NCBI GenBank assembly: GCA_030835065.1
Contig: JAUQWR010000040.1
Coordinates: 1 to 7,351 of the forward strand
Length of the DNA stretch: 7,351 nt
Direction: 5' to 3'
Source of the DNA: Candidatus Kapaibacterium sp.
Lineage (GTDB): Bacteria; Bacteroidota; Ignavibacteria; Kapaibacteriales; UBA2268
The translations under genes and the position numbers were made by a program. The stretch's first letter is position 1. Each line of letters opens with the position of its first letter. Positions 1-6,129 of this stretch are shown piece by piece. A model generated the notes under the pieces. That model did not search any database. It was not told where the DNA came from and saw only the letters and a list, made by a program, of their open reading frames with translations.

Positions 1-530
1 TTTTCCTGCACTCGCCGGTAATTGTTGCCACATATTTAATAGGCAAAGAATTGGTAAGAATTTTGGATAACGGGCAAAAACTATCTGGAATAATTACAGA
101 AACTGAAGCCTACCTATCCAATGATGATGAATCAAGCCATTCTTACAAAGGATTAACCAAAAGGAATGCCCCAATGTTTGCCGAAGGAGGTATTTTATAT
201 GTATATTTCATTTATGGTGTTCATCATTGCATCAATTTCGTAACCGAGCCTGAAGGCATAGGTTCGGCTGTTCTAATTAGAAAAATAAGCCCTATGGAAG
301 GAATTGAAACAATGAAAATTAATAGAGCACGCAATGTGCCAAAAGATAAGCTTTGTAGCGGGCCTGGCAATATTGCAAAAGCATTTGGATTTGGTCTTGC
401 TCATAATTTCCTTTCGATTTGCTCAGATTCCTGCCACATAATTGATAATAATAGAAAACAAAATGTAATAACAAGTACTCGTATTGGCATATCCAAATCA
501 AAAGAACTTCCTTTAAGGTTTTATATTTGA
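1..530 (+). CDS. 3-methyladenine (alkyladenine) DNA glycosylase, AAG/MPG family, 5'-partial
   Basis: This base-excision repair enzyme removes alkylated purines such as 3-methyladenine from DNA. The frame is open from base 3 to the TGA at 528-530 and gives 175 in-window residues; the true start is left of the window. The TTG at 51 is not a credible start, because the residues before it (16 codons, ending LIGKE) already match the family's N-terminal A-x-x-LLGK-x-L element. Numbered from base 3, the segment ETEAY holds the expected catalytic Glu35 and Tyr37, and His46 follows at the same spacing as Glu125, Tyr127 and His136 of human AAG. Further family blocks are TKRNAPMF, GILYVYFIYG, VLIRKISPMEG, LCSGPGN and the terminal LPLRFYI. 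The length fits a bacterial AAG of about 190-200 residues missing only its first residues. No functional link to the neighbouring lipoproteins is apparent. Family assignment is secure. Confidence 0.93.
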   Translation, partial: FLHSPVIVATYLIGKELVRILDNGQKLSGIITETEAYLSNDDESSHSYKGLTKRNAPMFAEGGILYVYFIYGVHHCINFVTEPEGIGSAVLIRKISPMEGIETMKINRARNVPKDKLCSGPGNIAKAFGFGLAHNFLSICSDSCHIIDNNRKQNVITSTRIGISKSKELPLRFYI

Positions 531-592
531 AATTGAAACTTTTTTCATTTTGAAGTGTCATTAAATTGTCAATATATACATAGGATTTAATT

Positions 593-1207
593 ATGAAAAC
601 ATTATTCTTGTTTATATCATTTGTTGCTTTTACATTTTTTGTAAATTCCTGTTCTGAAGATAGTACGGGCAACAATCCAATTCAACCTGTATCTAATTCA
701 TTAGACACACCAAGATTCTTAATGATGGAATCTGCATCAAAATCTGACGACTCTCTTTTACCTCATAATTTTTATTGGAATGATACTCTAAAAAAGAATT
801 TTAGAGCTGAAATAAGCGGTAAAATTATTGTTCTAAACTTTTGGTCAATTTATTGCGGTTTTTGCATGCGAGAGTTACCCGAATTGGCTGAACTGCAGGA
901 AGAATACAAATCAAAAAATGTTAGATTTGTTGGGGTAAACTTAGACGATGTGAGTGATCCAAATATAAATGGATTGAAAGGTCTCGAAACTTATGTCAAC
1001 AATAGATTTGCAGAATCTGGATATACATTTAAAATGAATTACACTAATTTTGTAGATACTAAGGCTGAGCTTTTCAATTTATACGGATTCCAAGGTATTC
1101 CATCCACTGTTTTCATTGATAAAAATGGCAATATTCATAAAAAAGTATTAGGAGCAGTCTCCAAATCATATTTAAAATCGATATTAGATCCATTAATTAG
1201 TAAATAA
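593..1207 (+). CDS. TlpA/ResA-like thioredoxin-fold lipoprotein with CGFC active site
   Basis: This 204-residue protein is a predicted membrane-anchored periplasmic thiol-disulfide oxidoreductase. Residues 1-19 form a lipoprotein signal peptide ending in the lipobox VNSC, with Cys20 as the lipidated residue. A polar linker follows (about 21-60). The thioredoxin domain runs from about residue 65 to 200: a strand IIVLNFW, active site Cys88-Gly-Phe-Cys91, a strand FVGVNLDD, a helical insertion around 125-145, and the cis-proline loop GIPSTVFIDKNG with Pro170. The ATG at 593 is preceded by AGGA at 582-585, 7 bases away. TlpA, ResA and CcmG relatives reduce haem-binding cysteines of apocytochrome c or the CuA cysteines of oxidase subunit II. 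The dipeptide Gly-Phe between the cysteines, and Ser-Ile-Tyr before them in place of Ala-Ser-Trp, are atypical and may shift redox potential or specificity. The gene is a tandem paralogue of the next one. The exact substrate is unknown. Confidence 0.88.
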   Translation: MKTLFLFISFVAFTFFVNSCSEDSTGNNPIQPVSNSLDTPRFLMMESASKSDDSLLPHNFYWNDTLKKNFRAEISGKIIVLNFWSIYCGFCMRELPELAELQEEYKSKNVRFVGVNLDDVSDPNINGLKGLETYVNNRFAESGYTFKMNYTNFVDTKAELFNLYGFQGIPSTVFIDKNGNIHKKVLGAVSKSYLKSILDPLISK

Positions 1208-1293
1208 GCAATAAAAAATTAAAACATCATGTAACTAATCTGGGTTTCATTTGTCTTTTAAGTGCAAAACACGAGCAAATTGTAGGAGAAATT

Positions 1294-1878
1294 ATGAAAT
1301 ATAGTAATTATGTTATTATATTAGCATTCTTATCAATGCTATTTATAAGCTCATGTTCTGATGATTCCAATCCACTCGATAGTAATTTCATTAAAGATAA
1401 ATATCTTAATATTGATAGCGTTATAAAATCTGACGACAGTACAAAACCACATGATTTTTATTGGTATGATGGCACTGTAAAATCCTTTTTGAATGAAACT
1501 AAAGGAAAAGTTGTTGTATTAAATTTTTGGGCTTCTTGGTGTGGTCCCTGCGTGAAAGAATTACCGGATTTAATTAAAATCAGTCAAGATTATAAATCTA
1601 AGGGAGTCGTGGTAATTGGTGTTAATCTCGATATCAAACCCGGCTCTTTTGTCAAAGATATTCCTCAGCTAAAAGATGTTATGAAAGACAAACTGAAAAA
1701 TAATTCTTTCAATTACATAAACTTTATAGATGTAAACAGCAGACTATCTTATTATTATTCTGTAGTTCCGATACCAACAACTTTTTTTATTGATAAAAAT
1801 GGAAAAATATTTCAAAAAATTGAAGGTTCAATGGAATATAATACATTTAAATTATTTATTGACAAATTATTAAAGTAG
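1294..1878 (+). CDS. TlpA/ResA-like thioredoxin-fold lipoprotein with CGPC active site
   Basis: This is a 194-residue predicted lipoprotein. The signal peptide ends in the lipobox ISSC (lipidated Cys21) and is followed by SDDS, an acidic stretch. The thioredoxin domain covers about residues 55-194: VVVLNFW, the canonical ASWCGPC with Cys83 and Cys86, VIGVNLD, a helical insertion at about 118-138, and cis-Pro161 in PIPTTFFIDKNG. AGGAG at 1284-1288 sits 5 bases before the ATG and supports the start. It aligns with the upstream gene along its whole length, including a shared K-S-D-D-S-x-x-P-H-x-F-Y-W block before the thioredoxin fold, so the pair looks like a tandem duplication. An 86-base gap with no evident terminator separates the two, and co-transcription is plausible. 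By family it should act as a periplasmic disulfide reductase in cytochrome c or copper-centre maturation. The neighbouring caa3 operon encodes such targets (CxxCH domains and CuA), which makes this role attractive but unproven. Confidence 0.89.
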   Translation: MKYSNYVIILAFLSMLFISSCSDDSNPLDSNFIKDKYLNIDSVIKSDDSTKPHDFYWYDGTVKSFLNETKGKVVVLNFWASWCGPCVKELPDLIKISQDYKSKGVVVIGVNLDIKPGSFVKDIPQLKDVMKDKLKNNSFNYINFIDVNSRLSYYYSVVPIPTTFFIDKNGKIFQKIEGSMEYNTFKLFIDKLLK

Positions 1879-1909
1879 AATGATACATAAACACCCTATC
1901 ATATAATTG

Positions 1910-1941
1910 AAAATGGCGGTCCGCAAACCGCCATTTTTTTT
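1910..1941. terminator. Rho-independent terminator between convergent blocks
   Basis: An 11-bp perfect stem (aaaatggcggt at 1910-1920 with accgccatttt at 1927-1937) closes a 6-base loop, and a T-run spans 1934-1941. It lies 31 bases after the stop of the plus-strand lipoprotein. On the minus strand the same hairpin comes directly after the TAA (1942-1940) of the cytochrome gene, with a shorter TTTT tail. It therefore probably serves both convergent transcripts, more strongly for the plus strand. Confidence 0.88.
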
Positions 1942-3313
1942 ATTTGTGTTTTGATTCAAGCTCTTCGAGCATAAATTTTGCAACAGCCTCGGCTTCTTTA
2001 GGCTTAAGCCCTGGAGGAGTCATTGCCGGATAAGCTGGATCTACTTTTGTAGGTTTCAATATATATCTTACTAAAGCATCCATTTTTCCTTTATATTTAG
2101 GAAGAACATCCTTGTGCGGTGGTCCTACTAATCTGGATGCATAAGCATGGCATGCCATACATTTAGCATTATAGATATCTTGTCCGTTTATTTCAACTTT
2201 ACTAATACCGGCAGCAGCCAGCACTTCAGTTTCATACGCTTCATAACCTTTTGCTAAAACCACCATTTGTTCTTGATTTGCTTTAGCAAATATTGCTTGT
2301 TCCTTTACTTGAATTAGAGCAATCACAGCAATAATCATATAAAATGCAGGTGAAATATATTTAAACTGGTTATATCTTACCATCATATATATGAAATGAG
2401 CTAAAAGGAATATCACTATCAATGCAAAAACTGATACGCCAAACATTGTATAATTAATTACAGTTTTTGGTGTAATAATCAGATTTAACACGATAAACAA
2501 TGGTTGAATTAATGTAAATATCAAAGCCGCAGACAAGTTTAAGCGCTTGGCAAATTCTGTATATGTTTCGTCTGCAAAAGTAGGTTCGTCTTGCCATTTG
2601 AACTTTTTAATTAAAAATGCAATTGCAGTAACAGATACAGATGCTGTAACAAAATGAAGAAACTTTACAAGACTCGAAAAGCTCAAAAGCAAATAGAAAG
2701 GATTAGTAACCTGACTCCAGCGCCAATGCTCTACTGCCAAAGTTAAGCTGGAAATCAAAAACCATAAGGACAGCATAAGAATTACCACGCCCCAAAATCC
2801 GGTTCTCATACCTTTCGATTCGGTATCTTCTCTGAAAGAAATAAAGTCTTGAGTAGTTTTATCATTATCTTCGTCGTGGATTTTTGTTTTAAAAAATCCA
2901 AAAATATAACTCAAATCCATAGCATGCTGGTAGATGTAAATTAGACTGATTGCTGCAACAAACAATACAAACGAGACTAATAAATAAATCACAACAGGTG
3001 CGTTTGTACCATTAAGCAATTGAATATAAGCCATAATGACAGCCAAAAACGGAATTATGCCCATACCAAATGCAAATGTCTTGCTAGTAGTAATCAGATC
3101 AATCATATCCTTGGCAAGCCAAAAATGCTTATCAGTCATATCTTTGCCGGCTCTCCGCTTAAAATAGACAGAAAGCACAGACGAGCCAAGCAAAATACCT
3201 GAATAAATCATTAAAATTGACAAAGCCACCATCAATAAATAACTATACATCTCCAAGTTTGCTGATGGCTGAGGAATCACAAGTTTGTCGAACAATTCCA
3301 TATTTATTTCCAT
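1940..3313 (-). CDS. Eight-helix membrane protein with C-terminal cytochrome c; membrane part resembles cytochrome bd subunit I (CydA)
   Basis: This 457-residue protein has eight predicted membrane helices (about 22-49, 80-100, 107-131, 171-195, 207-234, 260-281, 287-311, 320-336) and a periplasmic cytochrome c domain with Cys385-x-x-Cys388-His389 and Met431 (YPAMTPP) as probable sixth ligand. Charge distribution (KRR after helix 1, KKFKW after helix 5) puts both ends in the periplasm. Against E. coli CydA recalled from memory, similar points are FW followed by FAFG-x-G and GTN around helix 2, SLW-x-L in helix 4, VKFLH (His220, matching the b558 ligand His186) in helix 5, and FAKR-x-x-x-x-AA before helix 6. 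The CydA helix-1 histidine, helix-3 glutamate, quinol loop and GRQPW motif are not seen. It starts 5 bases after ctaB and is probably co-translated with the oxidase. The start could instead be Met5 (3301), since neither site has a strong Shine-Dalgarno. Haem c binding is near certain; the CydA relationship is an inference; function is unknown. Confidence 0.8.
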   Translation of the reverse strand: MEINMELFDKLVIPQPSANLEMYSYLLMVALSILMIYSGILLGSSVLSVYFKRRAGKDMTDKHFWLAKDMIDLITTSKTFAFGMGIIPFLAVIMAYIQLLNGTNAPVVIYLLVSFVLFVAAISLIYIYQHAMDLSYIFGFFKTKIHDEDNDKTTQDFISFREDTESKGMRTGFWGVVILMLSLWFLISSLTLAVEHWRWSQVTNPFYLLLSFSSLVKFLHFVTASVSVTAIAFLIKKFKWQDEPTFADETYTEFAKRLNLSAALIFTLIQPLFIVLNLIITPKTVINYTMFGVSVFALIVIFLLAHFIYMMVRYNQFKYISPAFYMIIAVIALIQVKEQAIFAKANQEQMVVLAKGYEAYETEVLAAAGISKVEINGQDIYNAKCMACHAYASRLVGPPHKDVLPKYKGKMDALVRYILKPTKVDPAYPAMTPPGLKPKEAEAVAKFMLEELESKHK

Positions 3314-3318
3314 TATAT

Positions 3319-4206
3319 TTATAGACTTATCAATTTGTCGACAGTTATTATCATAATCACTGCCAATACGTAAGCATTAACTGAAATAAAAGCAAATTTC
3401 AAATTCTTTTCACGTTGGTTTTTGTAGTATGCCAATATGATTCTGGTTTTCCATAGTAGAGCAGCTCCTGCTCCGAAAAGCAACACATTTGCTAATAAAG
3501 AATGTGTAAGACCAAAAAATGGTATAAACATACATGATGCCACCAATGTGGCTACCCATACATATGATATACGACTAATTTGATCATCACCAAATGTCAT
3601 TGTCAGAGTTGGAAATCCTGCTTTACGATAATCTTCATCATAGAGCAACTGAATGAACCAGAAATGAGGTATCTGCCAAATAAAGAAAAACAAACCAAGT
3701 GCAAGCAGCTTTGGATCGAGCAATTCGCCACCACCCGATATCCAGCCAATTGCCGGTGGCAGTGCTCCGAGAACTGCTCCGGGTATTACTGCCATTGATG
3801 TTTTTTTCTTTAATGGTGTATATATCAAATTGTACCACACAAACGACATTACTCCAAGAGCAAAAGGCATCGCACCATCAATTGCCAAGAGGAATAAGCC
3901 TAAGATAGAACTTAGTACTATAAAACTAAGGGCAAATCTTTTTGATATTCTTTTTGATGGCAAAGGTCGATTTTTTGTTCTACTCATCAACGAATCTGTT
4001 TTTATTTCTTGAAAATGATTGAGTGCTGCCGAGCCAAAAGATAGGAATAAAACCCCAAAAATTGGCAAAAGCATTTTTAGGTCAATATCCATGCTGGCTA
4101 ACACAAATCCAACGGCACAAGAAATACTAACAAAAATAGTAATTCTCAACTTACTTAACTCGGCTGCTATACCGATGCTTTTCTTTATTTCGTTGATGTA
4201 TGTCAA
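3319..4206 (-). CDS. ctaB: Protohaem IX farnesyltransferase (haem O synthase)
   Basis: This 295-residue membrane enzyme of the UbiA prenyltransferase superfamily adds a farnesyl group to haem B, giving haem O for the oxidase encoded upstream. Hallmarks are the first polar motif N63-H-F-Q-E-I-K-T-D71 followed by MSRTKNRPLP, the segment YTPLKKKTSMAVIPGA and ALPPAIGW (about 129-155), IPHFW at 179-183 and LYDEDYRKAGFPTL (about 188-201). Several hydrophobic segments span the protein, and the length is normal for the family. The start is a TTG at 4206-4204 sharing four bases (TTGA) with the coxB stop, with AAAGGTGA at 4217-4210 ahead of it; no upstream ATG fits better. In the first aspartate-rich motif the usual pattern is N-x-x-x-D-x-D-x-D, but here the first two acids are Glu67 and Lys69 and only Asp71 stays. 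No haem A synthase (ctaA) lies in the window, so haem O versus haem A use cannot be decided. Confidence 0.95.
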   Translation of the reverse strand: MTYINEIKKSIGIAAELSKLRITIFVSISCAVGFVLASMDIDLKMLLPIFGVLFLSFGSAALNHFQEIKTDSLMSRTKNRPLPSKRISKRFALSFIVLSSILGLFLLAIDGAMPFALGVMSFVWYNLIYTPLKKKTSMAVIPGAVLGALPPAIGWISGGGELLDPKLLALGLFFFIWQIPHFWFIQLLYDEDYRKAGFPTLTMTFGDDQISRISYVWVATLVASCMFIPFFGLTHSLLANVLLFGAGAALLWKTRIILAYYKNQREKNLKFAFISVNAYVLAVIMIITVDKLISL

Positions 4207-5180
4207 GAGTCACCTTTCAGCAAATTCACTATTTCGTTTAATTCCTTTTCATTAATCCTATCTTTCATTGTAGGCATCATATATTTTTTATAGCCCACAA
4301 CAACGTCTGCATCTGGATTGATAATAGAATTTTTCAAATAGTTTTCGTCTACTTTTATTTCAAGTTGTTTGCCATCCCTCTCGATTTTAGTCTTTTTATT
4401 TGCAAGATTAGCAAACGAAGGACCAATTTTTTTGGAACCATCAACAGAATGGCAAGCAAGGCAGCCATTCTTCATAAGCAGATTAAAATTCTTATGGGAA
4501 GAAATTTTATCAGCAAACTTAATTGGATCAATATTTTCAGCTGATACTTTTGTTTTGTTTGTATCAGCAGTTTTATTAGTCCCATTCGAAATCCATGCTT
4601 CATAATCAACCATATCGACAACATGAAGTTTAGTGTACATATAAGCATGCTTCAAGCCACAATATTCTGCGCAAGCAATTTCATAAGCGCCTTTCTTTTC
4701 AGGCTTAATGACCATATAAGTAGTACGGCTGGCTATCACATCTTCTTTAATTCTAAAAGCAGGAATAAAAAAAGCATGATTGACATCCATAGATTTCAGT
4801 TCCAATTTTATAGTTTTATCGACTGGTACGTACAAAGTATCGGCTTTTTTACCATTAGGATATTCAAAAGTCCATTTCCACATTTGGCCCGTAACCTTGA
4901 TAGTCATTGCTGCATCGGCAGACTTACGCATATCGCTAAAGTCTTTCCAGCCAAGCCAAAACATTCCCATTGTGATTAAAAACGGAATTACTATCCAAAC
5001 AATTTCGAGAGCTGTATTGCCATGAATTTGAGTAGCCACAGGATTACGCTTTCTGCTGTATCGGATAACAAAGTAAATCATTGCTATAACTATGCCTACA
5101 AGGAAAAACACTGATACTCCCACAATAAAGAGCATTGCGAAATCCACTGAATCGGCATAAGAAGAAGGACCCGAAAACAT
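4203..5180 (-). CDS. coxB: Cytochrome c oxidase subunit II with fused cytochrome c (caa3-type)
   Basis: This 325-residue subunit accepts electrons and passes them to CuA and on to subunit I. Two N-terminal helices (about 13-40 and 57-78) form the membrane hairpin. The cupredoxin domain follows, with the aromatic QMWKW segment at 99-103 and a full CuA ligand set: His135, then C170-A-E-Y-C174-G-L-K-H178-A-Y-M181. After a polar Thr/Asn/Lys-rich linker (about 198-215), a cytochrome c domain carries C240-L-A-C-H244 and a probable Met ligand near MMPTM (301-305). The ATG at 5180 is chosen because AGGTGAGG lies 5 bases upstream; an in-frame TTG at 5207 would add nine residues, overlap coxD and lack such a site. 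No lipobox or cleavable signal is evident. The gene follows coxD, although coxB more often precedes coxA. The cysteines in CuA and CxxCH need periplasmic reduction during assembly, a possible job for the TlpA-like lipoproteins beyond the terminator. Confidence 0.95.
   Translation of the reverse strand: MFSGPSSYADSVDFAMLFIVGVSVFFLVGIVIAMIYFVIRYSRKRNPVATQIHGNTALEIVWIVIPFLITMGMFWLGWKDFSDMRKSADAAMTIKVTGQMWKWTFEYPNGKKADTLYVPVDKTIKLELKSMDVNHAFFIPAFRIKEDVIASRTTYMVIKPEKKGAYEIACAEYCGLKHAYMYTKLHVVDMVDYEAWISNGTNKTADTNKTKVSAENIDPIKFADKISSHKNFNLLMKNGCLACHSVDGSKKIGPSFANLANKKTKIERDGKQLEIKVDENYLKNSIINPDADVVVGYKKYMMPTMKDRINEKELNEIVNLLKGDS
4210..4217 (-). promoter_or_regulatory. Shine-Dalgarno of ctaB inside the coxB 3' end
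   Basis: AAAGGTGA on the minus strand lies within the last codons of coxB, a few bases before TTG (4206-4204). It supports the TTG start and indicates translational coupling with coxB. Confidence 0.7.
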
Positions 5181-5185
5181 AATTA

Positions 5186-5193
5186 CCTCACCT
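5186..5193 (-). promoter_or_regulatory. Shine-Dalgarno of coxB overlapping the coxD stop
   Basis: AGGTGAGG on the minus strand contains the coxD stop codon TGA (5190-5188) and stands 5 bases before the ATG at 5180-5178. It fixes the coxB start and suggests termination-coupled initiation. Confidence 0.75.
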
Positions 5194-5487
5194 GAATAAT
5201 ACGTCAAACGATGTTAGAACAAAAAGCACAATCAAAGTCGCTATTATCAAAGCAAAGAACAATTTAAATACCGGCTCTTCAAATTTGATGTGCATAAATA
5301 CATTTATTACGAGCATAGATTTAATACCTGCTACTATCATTGCAATCAACAAAATATAAGAACCAAAGTTCAATCCTGCTACAGCTACAGTTACGCAAGT
5401 CAATGAAATCAAAGTAAGCCATATCAGTACATAATAGCCATATCCAACTGAATGCTCGTGTTTATGAATTTCGTTATTTTCTGCCAT
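5188..5487 (-). CDS. coxD: Cytochrome c oxidase subunit IV, prokaryotic type
   Basis: This 99-residue protein has three predicted membrane helices (about 17-38, 42-65, 73-95) and a short His-rich cytoplasmic N-terminus (HKHEH). The segment KSMLVINVFMHIKFEEP across helix 2 and the following loop matches the signature of the COX4_pro family (Lys-x-x-Leu-Val, then Phe-Met-His-x-Lys-x-Glu). Such small subunits stabilise or help assemble the I/II/III core and have no redox centre. The ATG at 5487 has AGGTG at 5497-5493, five bases away. It begins 12 bases after the coxC stop, and its own stop codon sits inside the coxB ribosome binding site, so it belongs firmly to the operon. Confidence 0.9.
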   Translation of the reverse strand: MAENNEIHKHEHSVGYGYYVLIWLTLISLTCVTVAVAGLNFGSYILLIAMIVAGIKSMLVINVFMHIKFEEPVFKLFFALIIATLIVLFVLTSFDVLFR

Positions 5488-5499
5488 AATTGCACCTGA

Positions 5500-6129
5500 T
5501 TAATGTAGTAAATAAAACAATGGGAATAAAAATATCCAGATAAGATCTACCAAATGCCAGTACAAACCGCCATTTTCGAGTTTAACATAATTATCTGGAT
5601 TAATCGAATTTCTAAGTGTAAATACCAACATAAAAATGAGTATAACCACCCCGATTATTACATGCAATCCATGCAAACCGGTCATAGCATAATACAAACC
5701 GTAGAAAATAATTTCTCCGTTTTCCTTGTTTGCTAATTCTTTAGATCCGGGATAAATCCCATGACCAATTTTGCCACCCCATTCAAATGCTTTTACTACC
5801 ATAAATCCAAGAGCAAAAACCTTTGTTGCAACCAAGAATATAACAGATAGCATTTTATTGCGCTTTTGCATTGCTGCAACAGATAGCACCATAGTCAAAC
5901 TACTTGTAAGCAATATGGCTGTATTTAATGCACCCATACTTATGCTTAATTCTTTTGCTGCAATATGAAATTGTGTAGAATATTGAATTCTATAGACCAT
6001 ATAGACAATAAATAAGCCTCCGAAGAGAATTAATTCGGTAAATAGGAACAACCACATTCCCATTTTGGCACCGAAATCATCTCTATGCTTATGAACATGA
6101 TCTGCTGCATTACTTGTCGTTTGGCTCAT
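5500..6129 (-). CDS. coxC: Cytochrome c oxidase subunit III
   Basis: This 209-residue protein has five predicted helices (about 23-47, 65-87, 93-115, 141-170, 188-208), the short bacterial form lacking the first two helices of the seven-helix type. Recognisable family segments are KMGMWLFLFTELILFGGLF in helix 1, the conserved Glu116 in VKAFEW, AMTGLHGLHVIIG in helix 4 and the terminal YWHLVDLIWIFLFPLFYL. Subunit III carries no cofactor; it packs on subunit I and supports steady proton uptake. The N-terminus is His-rich (HVHKH). The ATG at 6129 lies within the last codons of coxA, giving a 20-base overlap in another frame, with GAGG at 6142-6139 about 9 bases upstream. This implies coupled translation with subunit I. 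Confidence 0.95.
   Translation of the reverse strand: MSQTTSNAADHVHKHRDDFGAKMGMWLFLFTELILFGGLFIVYMVYRIQYSTQFHIAAKELSISMGALNTAILLTSSLTMVLSVAAMQKRNKMLSVIFLVATKVFALGFMVVKAFEWGGKIGHGIYPGSKELANKENGEIIFYGLYYAMTGLHGLHVIIGVVILIFMLVFTLRNSINPDNYVKLENGGLYWHLVDLIWIFLFPLFYLLH

Noticed and set aside
533..552. Small hairpin TGAAA/TTTCA after the glycosylase gene
   Set aside because: A five-pair AT-rich stem is too weak to call a terminator.
550..578. Sigma-70-like promoter TTGAAG, 17-base spacer, TATATA before the first lipoprotein
   Set aside because: Transcription would begin about at the AGGA ribosome binding site, leaving almost no leader. Each box is only a 4/6 match, and such matches are expected by chance in AT-rich spacers.
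319..675. 118-codon minus-strand open frame
   Set aside because: It lies antisense across the glycosylase 3' end, the spacer and the lipoprotein signal peptide. It shows no recognisable motif, and both overlapping plus-strand genes are well supported.
1246..1253. TTCATTTG as a Bacteroidota-type -7 element before the second lipoprotein
   Set aside because: It has one mismatch to TAnnTTTG and no TTG element at the proper distance upstream.
1940..3313. Functional quinol-oxidising cytochrome bd oxidase
   Set aside because: There is no helix-1 histidine, no long quinol loop, no GRQPW motif and no cydB neighbour, so only a distant structural relation is proposed.
4623..4979. 118-codon plus-strand open frame antisense to coxB
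   Set aside because: The opposite strand encodes the CuA domain with all ligands; the antisense product has no coherent features.
5181..5207. Nine-residue N-terminal extension of CoxB from a TTG
   Set aside because: It would overlap coxD and lacks a good Shine-Dalgarno, while the ATG at 5180 has AGGTGAGG at ideal spacing.
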